Notes: generated from the letters alone by a model not told the origin. 64,000 nucleotides of DNA from Bacillus fonticola (GCF_012955605.1 NZ_CP052135.1:1519501-1583500); one strand, 5' to 3'; positions 39,589 through 49,644 are shown, counted from the stretch's first letter. Program-made: numbers and translations.

Positions 39589-42300
39589 TTAAGCGTTATG
39601 CAATTTGTTACGAAGAACCATTTGCAAAATACCGCCGTGACGGTAGTAGTCAATTTCTACTTCAGAGTCAAAACGGACGAGTACTTCAAATTCCTTCTTC
39701 ACGCCGTTTCCAGCTGTAGCAGTTACTTTCACGATGTCACGTGGTTTGACGTCTTCACCGATCTCTACGTGTAACGCTTCTTCACCGGTAAGTCCGAGTG
39801 ATTCGGCATTTTCTCCTTCTTTGAATTGAAGAGGGAGTACACCCATTAACACGAGGTTTGAGCGGTGAATACGCTCGTAGCTTTCCGCGATCACTGTTTT
39901 AATACCAAGGAGATTCGTTCCTTTAGCAGCCCAGTCACGAGAAGAGCCCATTCCGTAGTCTTTCCCTGCGAGTACAGCAAGCCCTGTACCAGCTTGTTGG
40001 TATTTCATACACGCATCATATATTGACATCACGTCGCCTGTTGGCCAGTGTGTTGTAAGCCCACCTTCTGTACCAGGTGCGATTTGGTTACGAATGCGAA
40101 TGTTGGCAAACGTACCACGCATCATCACTTCGTGGTTACCACGACGAGATCCGTACGAGTTGAAGTCGCGAATCGCTACGTCATTGTCACGCAAGTATTT
40201 ACCTGCTGGTGTATCTTTACCAATTGCCCCTGCTGGAGAGATATGGTCTGTCGTCACAGAGTCGCCAAATTTACCGACAACACGCAAATTAGTAAGAGGC
40301 TCAACGTCCTTAATGTCTTTTGTTAACCCTTCAAAGAACGGCGGGTTTTGAATATACGTAGAAGAGTCATCCCAGCTGTATAGTGGTTCACTGCTCGTCT
40401 GAATTTCGTTCCAACGCTCGTTATCGTCGAACACGCGCCCATACTCAGCACGGAACAATTCTGGTGTTACCGTGTTACGAACAACTTCTTGAATTTCATC
40501 TCTTGTCGGCCAAATGTCAGCAAAGAAGACATCATTCCCGTCCTTGTCTTTTCCGATTGGTTCGTTTTGAAGGTCAATATCAACAGTTCCAGCTAATGCG
40601 TACGCAACAACGAGTGGCGGAGAAGCCAAGTAGTTTGCCTTCACTAGTGGGTGGATTCGTCCTTCAAAGTTACGGTTTCCGCTTAGCACGCTAGAAACGA
40701 GCAAGTCAGAAGAAGAAATCGCTTCTTCAATCTCATCTGCAAGTGGACCAGAGTTACCGATACATGTCGTACAGCCGTAACCAACGAGGTTAAAACCAAG
40801 CTGCTCAAGGTGCGGAAGAAGTCCGGAGTCACGAAGGTACCCTGTTACAACCTTTGATCCTGGCGCGAGTGAAGTTTTCACGTACGCAGGAACTTCCATG
40901 CCTTTTTCCGCAGCTTTTTTCGCTACAAGTCCAGCACCCAGCATCACGTATGGGTTAGACGTATTTGTACAACTTGTGATCGCTGCAATCGCGATAGCAC
41001 CCGTTTTCATCGTTGTCTCACGGCCATCTTGCAATGTCACGTCTACAGATTTTTCAATTTCTTCTTTTTCAAGACCGAATCCTTGGTTTCCAGACGGTGC
41101 AGTCAGTGCGTTAGTGAACGACTTTTGCATATTTGAAAGTGGGATCAAGTCTTGTGGACGTTTTGGTCCAGAAAGGTTTGCTTCGATTGCTGTTAAGTCA
41201 ACGTCGACAACAGCTGTGTAATTCGGCTCTTCATCTGGTGAGAAGAAGAGGTTATTTTCTTTACAGTAAGTTGCTACAAGGGCAATTTGTTCTTCGTCAC
41301 GCCCTGTAAGACGCATGTAATTCAATGCTTCATCGTCTACTGGGAAGAAGCCACACGTTGCTCCGTATTCAGGCGCCATGTTGGCAATTGTCGCACGGTC
41401 TGCAAGCGGTAAATTCGGTACACCAGGTCCAAAGAACTCAACAAACTTTCCAACAACACCTTTTTGACGAAGTACTTGTGTTACCTTTAATGCTAAATCT
41501 GTTGCCGTTGCTCCGTTTGGAAGTTCACCAGTAAGGCGAACCCCGACTACTTCAGGAACGGGGAAGTAGGAAGGTTGTCCGAGCATTCCTGCCTCCGCTT
41601 CGATACCACCTACACCCCAACCAAGAACACCGATTCCGTTGATCATCGTTGTATGAGAATCTGTACCAACGAGTGTATCTGGGTAAGCAACTATTTCACC
41701 GTTTGCATCTTCAACAGCGTGTACGACATTCGCCAAGTACTCTAAGTTTACTTGGTGAACAATTCCTGTTGCTGGTGGAACCGCACGATAGTTGTCAAAC
41801 GCTTTTTTCGCCCAGCTCAAGAACTGGTAACGTTCAGCATTTCGTTGGAACTCAAGGTCCATATTCACTTGCAAAGCGTCTGCAGTTCCCGCTTTGTCCA
41901 CTTGAACAGAGTGGTCAATAACCAAATCTACTGGAATTTCTGGGTTGATTTGATCAGGGTCTCCACCCATATCTGCCATTGCTTTACGAAGTGATGCTAG
42001 GTCAACCACCGCAGGAACCCCTGTGAAGTCCTGTAAAATAACGCGTGATGGTTTAAATGGAACGTCCAAGTCTTTTTGTTCACTAGTGCCCCATTTTGCT
42101 AAATTTTCAACATGCTCTTTTGTAATGACACGGCCGTCTACTTGACGGAGTACGCTTTCTAGTAGTACCCGAATAGAGTACGGTAGCTTTGAAATGTTCG
42201 CAACGCCTGCTTTTTCTAACTGAGAGAGCGCATAGTAATAATAATTCTTGCCCCCGAGTTCAAAAGAAGTCCGTGCGTTCCATGCATCATGAGTTGCCAT
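39589..42300 (-). CDS. acnA: Aconitate hydratase
   Basis: 903 residues from the ATG after AGAGGGGGAAATAAA; longer in-frame extension lacks a site. Converts citrate to isocitrate in the TCA cycle. The [4Fe-4S] Cys are in [10 protein letters not shown] and [11 protein letters not shown]. The active-site Arg and Ser loops [15 protein letters not shown] near the C-terminus are intact. In B. subtilis the gene is citB, between yneN and sspO as here. Length is normal for AcnA. Confidence 0.97.
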   Translation of the reverse strand: MATHDAWNARTSFELGGKNYYYYALSQLEKAGVANISKLPYSIRVLLESVLRQVDGRVITKEHVENLAKWGTSEQKDLDVPFKPSRVILQDFTGVPAVVDLASLRKAMADMGGDPDQINPEIPVDLVIDHSVQVDKAGTADALQVNMDLEFQRNAERYQFLSWAKKAFDNYRAVPPATGIVHQVNLEYLANVVHAVEDANGEIVAYPDTLVGTDSHTTMINGIGVLGWGVGGIEAEAGMLGQPSYFPVPEVVGVRLTGELPNGATATDLALKVTQVLRQKGVVGKFVEFFGPGVPNLPLADRATIANMAPEYGATCGFFPVDDEALNYMRLTGRDEEQIALVATYCKENNLFFSPDEEPNYTAVVDVDLTAIEANLSGPKRPQDLIPLSNMQKSFTNALTAPSGNQGFGLEKEEIEKSVDVTLQDGRETTMKTGAIAIAAITSCTNTSNPYVMLGAGLVAKKAAEKGMEVPAYVKTSLAPGSKVVTGYLRDSGLLPHLEQLGFNLVGYGCTTCIGNSGPLADEIEEAISSSDLLVSSVLSGNRNFEGRIHPLVKANYLASPPLVVAYALAGTVDIDLQNEPIGKDKDGNDVFFADIWPTRDEIQEVVRNTVTPELFRAEYGRVFDDNERWNEIQTSSEPLYSWDDSSTYIQNPPFFEGLTKDIKDVEPLTNLRVVGKFGDSVTTDHISPAGAIGKDTPAGKYLRDNDVAIRDFNSYGSRRGNHEVMMRGTFANIRIRNQIAPGTEGGLTTHWPTGDVMSIYDACMKYQQAGTGLAVLAGKDYGMGSSRDWAAKGTNLLGIKTVIAESYERIHRSNLVLMGVLPLQFKEGENAESLGLTGEEALHVEIGEDVKPRDIVKVTATAGNGVKKEFEVLVRFDSEVEIDYYRHGGILQMVLRNKLHNA

Positions 42301-42439
42301 TTTATTTCCCCCTCTTTGACAGTCTCTACATTGGTTCAAACTGAATGCATTTTCCACAGTTCCTATCGTAATACAACCTGTATGATAAGTAAATAACGAG
42401 AAAGTTATCGTTTTCCATAAGGTGTGCTTATCGAATGGG

Positions 42440-42600
42440 AGTCATTGCTTGTTTATCCGTTAAATGCGACGGGTTGTCCATCAAATGCGAGATTTAGTCG
42501 ATCATACATCATGGTTCGTCCACCAATTTAGTGTCTTTACCCAAATGCTATGATTTGTCCATCAAGAATCTTATCCGTCAAACATCGCCAGTTGGAAAAT
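42440..42600. repeat. Degenerate about 20-bp repeat array E
   Basis: Diverged units related to GTCCATCAAATGCGAGATTT, spaced mostly 20 bp (starts near 42491, 42511, 42531, 42551). It lies between the divergent acnA and sspO genes. This looks like a decayed array of another sequence family. Confidence 0.65.
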
Positions 42601-42659
42601 CGTAACGAACGTATCGTTGTGCAAATTGAGACATACTAGCACAAGGAGGTGATGGTCAC

Positions 42660-42809
42660 ATGTCAAAACGGAAAGCCAACCACGTACGCCCTGGAGCCAA
42701 TGCTGCGAAAGCTCAAGGGAAAGGCGCAGGATATAATGAAGAGTTAGCCAATGAACCTCTAACAACACAAGAACGCATGTTCAATAAAAAACGAAAAACA
42801 AACCAGTAA
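42660..42809 (+). CDS. sspO: Small acid-soluble spore protein SspO
   Basis: 49 residues, ATG after [29 protein letters not shown] and [17 protein letters not shown] match SspO (CotK). CATACTA at 42632-42638 is a likely sigma-G -10 element with a weak CGTATC -35. Divergent from acnA as in B. subtilis. Confidence 0.93.
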   Translation: MSKRKANHVRPGANAAKAQGKGAGYNEELANEPLTTQERMFNKKRKTNQ

Positions 42810-42816
42810 CCATAAC

Positions 42817-42848
42817 AAAGGACTCGCTCAGTCTTAGGCGAGTCCTTT
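42817..42848. terminator. Bidirectional terminator after sspO
   Basis: AAAGGACTCGC / GCGAGTCCTTT perfect stem, between sspO and the convergent 85-residue gene. Confidence 0.85.
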
Positions 42849-42859
42849 CCAACTTTCTA

Positions 42860-43117
42860 CTATTCAAACTCCGCTTGTTGAATGAGCTTTTGTAAATCAC
42901 TTTGCATCTGTTGAAGTTGTTCTTTTTGGTGCTCAGAAGCAACTCCTAGTGCATTGTTAATTTGTTGGTGCGCCTCCATAACCTCTTCTTTCAAATGGGC
43001 TAGTTGGTGGCCGTAACTGGAGCTATCCCGTAAAATATCGGTTGCCGCATCTACCGCTTCTTTCGTTCCTTTTTGTGCGTGTTGGAACGCTTCCTGTTTG
43101 TCCATATGATACGCCAT
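42860..43117 (-). CDS. Small helical protein, unknown
   Basis: 85 residues from the ATG after GGGAGGATGCTTTTG. Amphipathic helices rich in Gln, Lys, Glu. A weak likeness to DUF3813-type proteins (NNALGVASEHQKEQLQQMQ) was noticed but not relied on. It lies between sspO and sspP, which are one operon in B. subtilis. Confidence 0.65.
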   Translation of the reverse strand: MAYHMDKQEAFQHAQKGTKEAVDAATDILRDSSSYGHQLAHLKEEVMEAHQQINNALGVASEHQKEQLQQMQSDLQKLIQQAEFE

Positions 43118-43233
43118 CAAAAGCATCCTCCCTTCATTAATCTGCCAGTAGCTTCTGCACTATAAGGGCAAAATATGTAACACATACACTCTAAGCACTA
43201 AGAGCACGTTAAAAATGAGGAGGGATGATACCC

Positions 43234-43377
43234 ATGAACAAAAATGACGGAAAAGACATACGTAAAAACCAACCAAAAGACGCTCAGCCAGGACAACCCG
43301 AACCATTAAGCGGCTCCCATAAAGTGAAAATCCATCAACAGAAACGACAAAAACACAACAGTCACCACGACATGTAG
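43234..43377 (+). CDS. sspP: Small acid-soluble spore protein SspP
   Basis: 47 residues, ATG after GGAGGGATGATACCC. The conserved core [14 protein letters not shown] and the end SHHDM match SspP. A CATACAC hexamer at 43183-43189 may be a sigma-G -10 element. Confidence 0.92.
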   Translation: MNKNDGKDIRKNQPKDAQPGQPEPLSGSHKVKIHQQKRQKHNSHHDM

Positions 43378-43429
43378 AAAAGTTCCAAGTGTATGTTTTC
43401 CCGCCCGAGGCTATACAGTGAAAAGCGGA

Positions 43430-43457
43430 AGGCTGACCTAAATAAGTCGGTCAGCCT
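43430..43457. terminator. Hairpin downstream of the AtoE gene
   Basis: AGGCTGACC pairs with GGTCAGCCT around a 10-base loop. On the minus strand TTCCGCTTTTC follows. The left arm overlaps an AAAAGCGGAAGG repeat fragment. Confidence 0.65.
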
Positions 43458-43476
43458 CCCTGCTTATATTCCTTGC

Positions 43477-44793
43477 TTATAACAGTAGCAATCCTAACGA
43501 AATTACGATGCCACTACCCATTAAAATGACGACACAATACCCCATAATATCCTTTGCGCGTAACCCCGCTATCGCTAAAGCTGGCAACGCCCAAAAAGGT
43601 TGAATCATATTTGTCCACGCGTCACCCCAAGCCACAGCCATGGACGTTTTAGCGACATCTGCGTTCATTTGCAAAGCTGCCTCAAGCATAATAGGGGCTT
43701 GCACAGCCCACTGTCCTCCACCAGAAGGAACGAAAAAGTTCACAATACCCGCTGAAAAAAAAGCGAACATATAAAATGTCGTTTCGTTTGAAATAGATAC
43801 AAACACTTCAGACAGCCATACAGCTAAACCAGAAGACGTCATGATCCCCATGATACCAGCATAGAAAGGAAACTGAACGATAATGCCACCTGCTCCTTTC
43901 ACCGCTTCTTGTACGGAATGCAAAAACGACATCGGTCTAAAGTGTAGCAGTAGACCTAAAATAAGGAACAAAAAGTTTACAATATTTAAGTTTAGTGAGC
44001 CGTCGTCCACAAAATAAATGGATAAATAAATGAGCCCCAGTGCTCCTGCAATGATTGAGAGCCATGGACTCCATTCCAGCCGTTCTGCTGGTGTTCTTTT
44101 GCTAAGCTCACTCGGACTAGGAGCTGATGAAGAGGTTAACTTAGCAGTGTCTACAATGACACGATCCTTTTCTTTCGGAAGCATCCAAACATTTAAAAGG
44201 GGAATTAAAAAGAATAAAACTGCCAAGATAATTAGATTGTATGAGGCAAAAATCGTCTCACTAGTTGGAATCAACCCGATCAGATTTTCAGCAAAGTGCC
44301 CTTCCGTAGCAATTGTCAACGGGATGGATCCAGAAAAACCTGCATGCCAAATCACAAAACCACTGTAAGCACTGGCGATGAGTAGTGGATAGTCTACTTT
44401 AGGCACACGCTTCGCTAACTCTTTAGCAAATAAGGCCCCGATCACTAGCCCGAAACCCCAGTTTACCCAGCTAGCAACTAAAGATACGATCGTGACGAGC
44501 AAAATAGCAGAAGGAGCTGACTTACTCCATGAAGCCATCTTACCAAGTCCCTTTTTAACAAGTGGTGTACTCGCCAACACAAACCCAGTCACGAGTACGA
44601 GCACCATTTGCATACCGAATGCCAATAGACTCCAAAAACCATCTCCCCAATATTGAACAATTTCTAAAGGAGAAGACGGTGTCACGAGTAAAGCCCCTAT
44701 AAATACAACAAACGTTAAGATTAGTACAAACACAAATGGATCCGGCAAATAACGCTGCATCAACACATTCGAAAAAGCTGTCAAACGTCTCAA
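43477..44793 (-). CDS. Short-chain fatty acid transporter (AtoE family)
   Basis: 438 residues, about 12 membrane segments. AtoE motifs RYLPDPFVFVLILTF, WVNWGFGLVIGALFAKELAKR and FVPSGGGQWAVQAPIM are present. Probable uptake of acetoacetate, butyrate or similar. No partner CoA-transferase is beside it. Confidence 0.92.
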   Translation of the reverse strand: MRRLTAFSNVLMQRYLPDPFVFVLILTFVVFIGALLVTPSSPLEIVQYWGDGFWSLLAFGMQMVLVLVTGFVLASTPLVKKGLGKMASWSKSAPSAILLVTIVSLVASWVNWGFGLVIGALFAKELAKRVPKVDYPLLIASAYSGFVIWHAGFSGSIPLTIATEGHFAENLIGLIPTSETIFASYNLIILAVLFFLIPLLNVWMLPKEKDRVIVDTAKLTSSSAPSPSELSKRTPAERLEWSPWLSIIAGALGLIYLSIYFVDDGSLNLNIVNFLFLILGLLLHFRPMSFLHSVQEAVKGAGGIIVQFPFYAGIMGIMTSSGLAVWLSEVFVSISNETTFYMFAFFSAGIVNFFVPSGGGQWAVQAPIMLEAALQMNADVAKTSMAVAWGDAWTNMIQPFWALPALAIAGLRAKDIMGYCVVILMGSGIVISLGLLLL

Positions 44794-44945
44794 CCTATCT
44801 CCCTCCTACTAAAGAAAACGCCTTCATTCCACTTTATGCACGCCCCCACCTGAACATGTACAAAACTCGGAACTGGTACGACCCGAATTTTGTCGAAGTC
44901 AACAGATACCTAGAGCATCCCAGGTTTGTAAAATCTAAAACAAAA

Positions 44946-45817
44946 AGGCTGTTTTCATATTCTTTGTTGTTTTTACTAAACAGTTAACCCATGATGCGGC
45001 GTAATGAAGAAACTGCTAGAATACCGCTGCGGAAATACACTTCGCTTTCCCACAGGAGTCTACGTGTATTTCCTCCGCTAGTATTGAGCTTAATATTTGA
45101 ATCAATTTCATAAATCACTATCTTAAAAAACAATGAGTAGCAGAATAGTAGTTGCTTTAAATTTTTGATTTTTAGCCGTTGAACTGGGATGTTGATTTCC
45201 GCTACAGGCGGACGCTTTCCGCGGGCGGGCCGTGAGCCTCCTCGTCGCTCCGCTCCTGTGGGATCTCACCTGGCCACGCTTTTCCCGCAGGAGTCGCCGC
45301 CTTTCGCTCCAATCAACGGTTTAGAAATTAAGATTGAGCATGAACACAGCCTATAGATGCATCTAGTTGAGCTTTGATCATCTTTTCTAAGAGGGGAAGA
45401 GTGGCTTCTTTTTCAGCTTGTTCAACTAGCCACTGCTCACGTTCTGCTTTCAGTTTGCGTCCGCATTTTTTAGGTTCAGTTTTGGGCTTTTCTTCTTTTG
45501 GCGGTGCCTGATCACGGGCTTCAAAAGTATGGGTGCCTCTTTGTTTCTGAAAAATTCAAGTACCCATTGAACGGCATCTGGAGTGTACAATACAAACTTT
45601 TCAGAAGGTTGAGGTAATAAGTTCAATACTAGTAAGGAAATACACATGGAATCCTTGAAAATGCACTCAGCATTTTCTTTGTGCAATGTAAGTTCAAAAC
45701 CAGCGAAATGTATTTCCCGGAGCGATATTTAGCAATATTAATTTGCATTACGTCGTATCATACAGCTGTTGTGCAATAAAACTGCTCAAATAAAGCAAAA
45801 CCTTTTAGAAAACAGCC
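44946..45817. mobile_element. MITE-like element, copy 2, with internal insertion
   Basis: The left end AGGCTGTTTTCATATTCTTTG and the right end TTTTAGAAAACAGCC match the ends of copy 1 at 7142-7500, as do the GGAAATACAC hairpin near 45030 and the GC-rich block near 45195-45310. About 390 bp of extra sequence (about 45320-45710) separates the GC-rich block from the right end and on the minus strand reads, in broken frames, EEKPKTEPKKCGRKLKAERE and so on. That Lys/Glu-rich stretch looks like a decayed transposase piece, family uncertain. It fills the AtoE-selA gap. Confidence 0.6.
45320..45710 (-). pseudogene. Frameshifted coding remnant inside the repeat element
   Basis: One minus-strand frame gives a segment ending LYTPDAVQWVLEFFRNKEAP. 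A shift then leads into EARDQAPPKEEKPKTEPKK and WLVEQAEKEATLPLLEKMIK. This is a protein-like composition broken by a frameshift, without a good start. It may be a transposase remnant, but I cannot name the family. Confidence 0.35.
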
Positions 45818-45819
45818 AA

Positions 45820-45860
45820 CAAAAAAAAGGACCACTTACGCATAAAATCGTAAGAGATCC
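45820..45860 (-). terminator. Terminator of selA
   Basis: GGATCTCTTACG pairs with CGTAAGTGGTCC (11 of 12 including G-T) and is followed by eight T on the minus strand. Confidence 0.8.
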
Positions 45861-45880
45861 GTTGTCTATTACTTATTTTC

Positions 45881-47305
45881 TTAAACTTCGAGCAAAGCTT
45901 CTAAAAGCAATACTTCCTCATCCTTGGAAATGGTACGGAAGTCAAAAAGTAAACGATCTTGATAGACCCTTCCGATCACTGGGAGAGCCCTTTTGCGCAA
46001 AGCAGTTACCCATGAGTTTACGTCAGAAACAGCAAGAGCTAACGCATAAGAAGGTAATTCAACGTCTGGCATGGTTCCCCCTCCGACGCGACTCGTACAT
46101 GCTTCTGCTGTGACATTGAAGCCCAATTGTGGTGCCTTATGGAGTAAACGATCTGCAAATGCTTCCACTCTTTTTTGCAATTCAGCCTGCGTTGCCAAGA
46201 GCATTTGATGTGTAGGAATATGAAGCTGGTCGTTTTCGTCACTCGCCCAAAGTCGCAACGTAGCTTCAGTAGCGGCAAGTGTTAATTTGTCCACCCGAAG
46301 CACGCGGGCAAGTTGGTGACGCTTCAGCTGATCAATGTACTCCCTTTTCCCGACAATAAAACCAGCTTGTACGCCACCTAAAAGCTTGTCCCCGCTAAAA
46401 GAAACGAGATCACAGCCCGCTTTAACCGCTTCAGCTACTGTAGGTTCATCGCCTATGCCGTGTGCCCGGTAATCGTACAACACGCCACTGCCCACATCTT
46501 CGTACACCAAAACATGTGGAGTATCTCTTTTACACTGAACAAGTTCATCTACGGAAACGGATTTCGTAAACCCGATTGTTTTAAAGTTACTTGTATGTAC
46601 TTTCATGAGCATAGCGGTTTCTTCTCGTATTACCTCTGCATAGTCCTTCACATGCGTACGATTGGTCGTGCCAACTTCACGCAACAAGGCTCCACTTTCT
46701 TCCATAATGGAAGACACCCGAAAACTGCCACCGATTTCCACAAGCTCACCGCGCGAAACAACCACCTCCTTCCCTTTAGCGAAGCAGTTCAACACGAAAT
46801 ACACACTCGCCGCATTGTTGTTGACAACTAAAGCGGCCTCCGCACCGGTTAGCGAGCAAAGAAGCTTTTCTACATGCTGAGTTCGACTACCTCGCTCCCC
46901 TTTGTCTACATCGTATTCAAGGTTTGAGTAGGAGGTCGCTATGTGTGTGACATGGTCCATCACGTGTTCACTTAATCGAGCGCGACCAAAATTAGTATGG
47001 AGAACCGTTCCCGTCCCGTTCACTACACGATAAAGCGTTGTCGGGGTTTGTTCACTAGCTTGCTGTAACACCAGCTGATAAAGCTCGTCAATAAATTGTC
47101 GTGGGTCTGTGGAAGGAAGAGCCCCTTCCCACACATCCTGTAACAACTGTGCACGAACTTGATCTACACAATTTTTGAGTAATTGCTTCGCCTCTGTATA
47201 CGTTCGATGCTGCTGTAAGCTTCCGAAAGAAGGATGCTCCAACAACTCATGCATAGGTGGAATAGAACGAACTTCAACTTTCAACTGAGACACCCTCTCG
47301 TCCAT
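45881..47305 (-). CDS. selA: L-seryl-tRNA(Sec) selenium transferase
   Basis: 474 residues. A PLP enzyme that turns Ser-tRNA(Sec) into Sec-tRNA(Sec) with selenophosphate from SelD. The PLP Lys 307 is in SFSGDKLLGGVQAG; RVVNGTGTVLHTNFGRA and NNNAASVYFVL are also family signatures. ATG after AAGGAAATGA. It follows selB and the SelW-like gene in the same direction but is separated from them by a terminator, so it has partly separate expression. Confidence 0.96.
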   Translation of the reverse strand: MDERVSQLKVEVRSIPPMHELLEHPSFGSLQQHRTYTEAKQLLKNCVDQVRAQLLQDVWEGALPSTDPRQFIDELYQLVLQQASEQTPTTLYRVVNGTGTVLHTNFGRARLSEHVMDHVTHIATSYSNLEYDVDKGERGSRTQHVEKLLCSLTGAEAALVVNNNAASVYFVLNCFAKGKEVVVSRGELVEIGGSFRVSSIMEESGALLREVGTTNRTHVKDYAEVIREETAMLMKVHTSNFKTIGFTKSVSVDELVQCKRDTPHVLVYEDVGSGVLYDYRAHGIGDEPTVAEAVKAGCDLVSFSGDKLLGGVQAGFIVGKREYIDQLKRHQLARVLRVDKLTLAATEATLRLWASDENDQLHIPTHQMLLATQAELQKRVEAFADRLLHKAPQLGFNVTAEACTSRVGGGTMPDVELPSYALALAVSDVNSWVTALRKRALPVIGRVYQDRLLFDFRTISKDEEVLLLEALLEV

Positions 47306-47324
47306 TCATTTCCTTCAGTATAAC

Positions 47325-47363
47325 GAAAAAAGCAGCAGGTATGAAATAATCATACCTGCTGCT
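47325..47363 (-). terminator. Terminator of the selenoprotein gene
   Basis: A perfect 13-bp stem AGCAGCAGGTATG / CATACCTGCTGCT, then TTTTTT on the minus strand, eight bases after the selenoprotein stop. It shows that a transcript ends here and supports the gene upstream. Confidence 0.9.
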
Positions 47364-47370
47364 GAACATT

Positions 47371-47604
47371 TTACTTTTGTAGTTTCAATTTATCCAAAAT
47401 AAGTTGATGCTCTGGAAATTTTCCTACCTCGAGTTTTGAGTAAATCTTCTCGTCATTAACCATGATTTCAAACGCCCCACCTGAACTTGGAACCAACTTC
47501 ATTTCTGTTACACCAGAACGATACTCGTTAAAAATACTTTCCGCTAGACCAGCGGCTTTAGGAGCATAGTTTCACTGCATGCAAAATTCGATTGAGATTT
47601 TCAT
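47371..47604 (-). CDS. SelW-like (Rdx family) selenoprotein, UGA-Sec at codon 11
   Basis: 77 residues when the in-frame TGA at 47572-47574 is read as selenocysteine: MKISIEFCMQ-Sec-NYAPKAAG and onward, ending FPEHQLILDKLKLQK before a TAA stop. It is a thioredoxin-like fold protein with the CxxU redox motif at the end of the first beta strand (C8-M-Q-U11), as in selenoprotein W, T and H. The downstream motif SSGGAFEIMVND and KLEVGKFPE are typical of Rdx proteins. ATG after AGAGAGGAAG. A bSECIS-like hairpin follows the UGA. It lies between selB and selA, and all of this makes Sec insertion very likely. Probable thiol-redox role, unproven. Confidence 0.93.
47541..47555 (-). promoter_or_regulatory. 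Bacterial SECIS-like hairpin
   Basis: On the minus strand CCGCU-GGUCU-AGCGG: a perfect 5-bp stem and a five-base loop, beginning 16 nt after the UGA. The GGUCU loop is the same as in the E. coli fdhF SECIS apical loop that binds SelB. Distance and location fit a bacterial SECIS. Confidence 0.8.
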
Positions 47605-47619
47605 AAAAACTTCCTCTCT

Positions 47620-47742
47620 TTAAAGATTACACAAATAGTGTAGTACAAACGAAAAATGAATACAAAAGAAAGGGACGATCAGAACACCTATCCATCCTAA
47701 GGAAAAGTAATGCCTTGTACAAGGAGGAAGCCGCGCGATCAC
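47620..47742 (-). CDS. Possible 40-residue membrane peptide between selB and the selenoprotein
   Basis: A GTG frame starting right after the selB stop codon (TAG GTG), with GAAGAAGTGA upstream. The product MIARLPPCTRHYFSLGWIGV continues into one hydrophobic segment with several Cys and ends YLCNL. It could be a real translationally coupled peptide or a chance frame; its composition is the only support. Confidence 0.25.
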   Translation of the reverse strand: MIARLPPCTRHYFSLGWIGVLIVPFFCIHFSFVLHYLCNL

Positions 47743-49638
47743 CTAGAGATTCACTTCTTCCTTCCACGTTCGTTCTCCATCTTTCCTCGCAGTGTACCCT
47801 AAGCTGTCCAATTTCTCCAAAAACGGAACAAGATATTTACGCGAGATCTGCAAGACGCTCTTCGCATCTTGTAACGTAAACGTAGGTCCCGTTTGCTCTT
47901 GAAGCAACTGAATACTCTTTGTCACCACGTCATGATGAACGACTACATCGTCAGCTAGAAAAAGCAGTTCTCTCTCTTGTAAAAATGATTGTAGTTCGAG
48001 TTGAAGCGCGGCTGGGATCGACTGTGTCGCAAGATGTTGTGACCACGGTGACGTATTCCACCCCTCGCTTTTAATGGCTTGAACGACATGGGCAACGCGT
48101 TTTTCCCATTGCTTCGGTACATGCGGAATAAACGTTTGTAAAGAGACAATCGCTCCTTCTTTTCGTAACTTATCTTCCTGTTGCAAAGAGATAGTGATCG
48201 CCTTGGCAAGCTCAACATTGAACTGGCGCGTGGTAGTTTGAATGAATTCCGCATAGTCAGCCCCTTGTAGAAGCGGGTGGGCTTCATGAAAATGAAGAAG
48301 CCAGTCCAATACAAACTCCCTTGCCCTTCGAACAGTGAGGTCACTTGCATAAAGATCGTTACCTAAAGATACAAGAACACCATCCGTAACCGCGACCTCC
48401 CACTCTTTCTCTGTTACACCAGTTGCCTCAACGAGCTCTTTTTTAGAAAATGTGTGCCTATGTTCAGCCTGCTCAAGCAAGCGTTCGTTCGGCGTCCCTT
48501 TTGCCTTTGTTTTTAGCATCGACACAGTTTCGTCGCCGAAGCGGTACCGACCTCCGTAAGGGTCTATAACAAATCCCCCGCCAATCGTTTCAACTGGGGA
48601 AGGTCTTCGAATGATAAATCGATCGTTCCTTTTGGCAACAACAGCCCCATCTAATCGCAATTGCGCATAACAAATACCTGCATCTTGACCTTCTTCCCAT
48701 CCATTTCGATCAAAAAACACGAGGGTTCCTCTCTGCTCATGGGTTCCAATATGTAAAGTAACAGGCATTCGTTGCTTCACAGGGTGCTGTAAATTGGGTA
48801 GCAAGGTCAATTCTACATCTAAGATTGTGCTCGTATCTAAATCTTCCTCTACTAATACGTGTCCTCTGGATGTAGCTTCTTTCGTTACATTTGGTACATT
48901 TACAGCCGCTCGTTGGCCAGCAAATACTCTTTCCACACTCTTTCCATGAACTTGTAATTGGCGCACCTTCACTCGCTCATGTTGTGGTAAGAGAAACACG
49001 GTATCTTGAGGAGCTAGCGTCCCTTCCAAAATGGTTCCGCGGACAATCGTTCCTTGCCCCTTCATCGAGAAAGATTGGTCAATCGCCATCCGGAATGCTC
49101 CTACGGTTTGAGTACGTGCAGGAACGTCAGCAAGTAGCGCAAACATCGCTTCTCGGCAGGCATCCACACCTTTTCCAGACAAACTATCCACGAACACACT
49201 AGGCGCATCAGCAAACGGGGTTCCTTGAAGCGCTTCTTGGACATCTTCCTTGGCAAGTTCTAGTAGTTCTTCTTCCACACGATCGCACTTAGTGAATACA
49301 ATAAGCCCTTTGTCCACCCCAAGTAACGAGAGGATGTCGACGTGCTCTTTAGTTTGTGGCATGACGCCCTCATCAGCAGCTACAACTAAACAAATGGCAT
49401 CCACACTTGCCACTCCAGCAATCATTTGTCGAATAAACCGTTCGTGTCCAGGTACATCGATTAGGGAAACGTGCAAGTTCTCGTCTTCATATAAAAGAGC
49501 AAAGCCAGGCTCGATAGAAATTTTCCGTTCCTTCTCTTCTTTAAGCCTATCTGTATCAATATTGGTCAACGCTCTCGTTAGCGTTGTCTTGCCGTGATCT
49601 ATGTGACCCGCCATACCGATCGTATAATATGATTTCAA
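47743..49638 (-). CDS. selB: Selenocysteine-specific elongation factor
   Basis: 631 residues. It carries Sec-tRNA(Sec) to UGA codons marked by a SECIS hairpin. G motifs GHIDHGKT, DVPGHE and TKCD are clear. Domains 2-3 are EF-Tu-like and the C-terminal 250 residues hold the four winged helices that bind the SECIS. TTG start after AAGTGAAGGA, six bases after the coaW stop. It ends the sbcD-sbcC-coaW-selB run before the selenoprotein. Confidence 0.96.
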   Translation of the reverse strand: MKSYYTIGMAGHIDHGKTTLTRALTNIDTDRLKEEKERKISIEPGFALLYEDENLHVSLIDVPGHERFIRQMIAGVASVDAICLVVAADEGVMPQTKEHVDILSLLGVDKGLIVFTKCDRVEEELLELAKEDVQEALQGTPFADAPSVFVDSLSGKGVDACREAMFALLADVPARTQTVGAFRMAIDQSFSMKGQGTIVRGTILEGTLAPQDTVFLLPQHERVKVRQLQVHGKSVERVFAGQRAAVNVPNVTKEATSRGHVLVEEDLDTSTILDVELTLLPNLQHPVKQRMPVTLHIGTHEQRGTLVFFDRNGWEEGQDAGICYAQLRLDGAVVAKRNDRFIIRRPSPVETIGGGFVIDPYGGRYRFGDETVSMLKTKAKGTPNERLLEQAEHRHTFSKKELVEATGVTEKEWEVAVTDGVLVSLGNDLYASDLTVRRAREFVLDWLLHFHEAHPLLQGADYAEFIQTTTRQFNVELAKAITISLQQEDKLRKEGAIVSLQTFIPHVPKQWEKRVAHVVQAIKSEGWNTSPWSQHLATQSIPAALQLELQSFLQERELLFLADDVVVHHDVVTKSIQLLQEQTGPTFTLQDAKSVLQISRKYLVPFLEKLDSLGYTARKDGERTWKEEVNL

Positions 49639-49644
49639 AATCCT

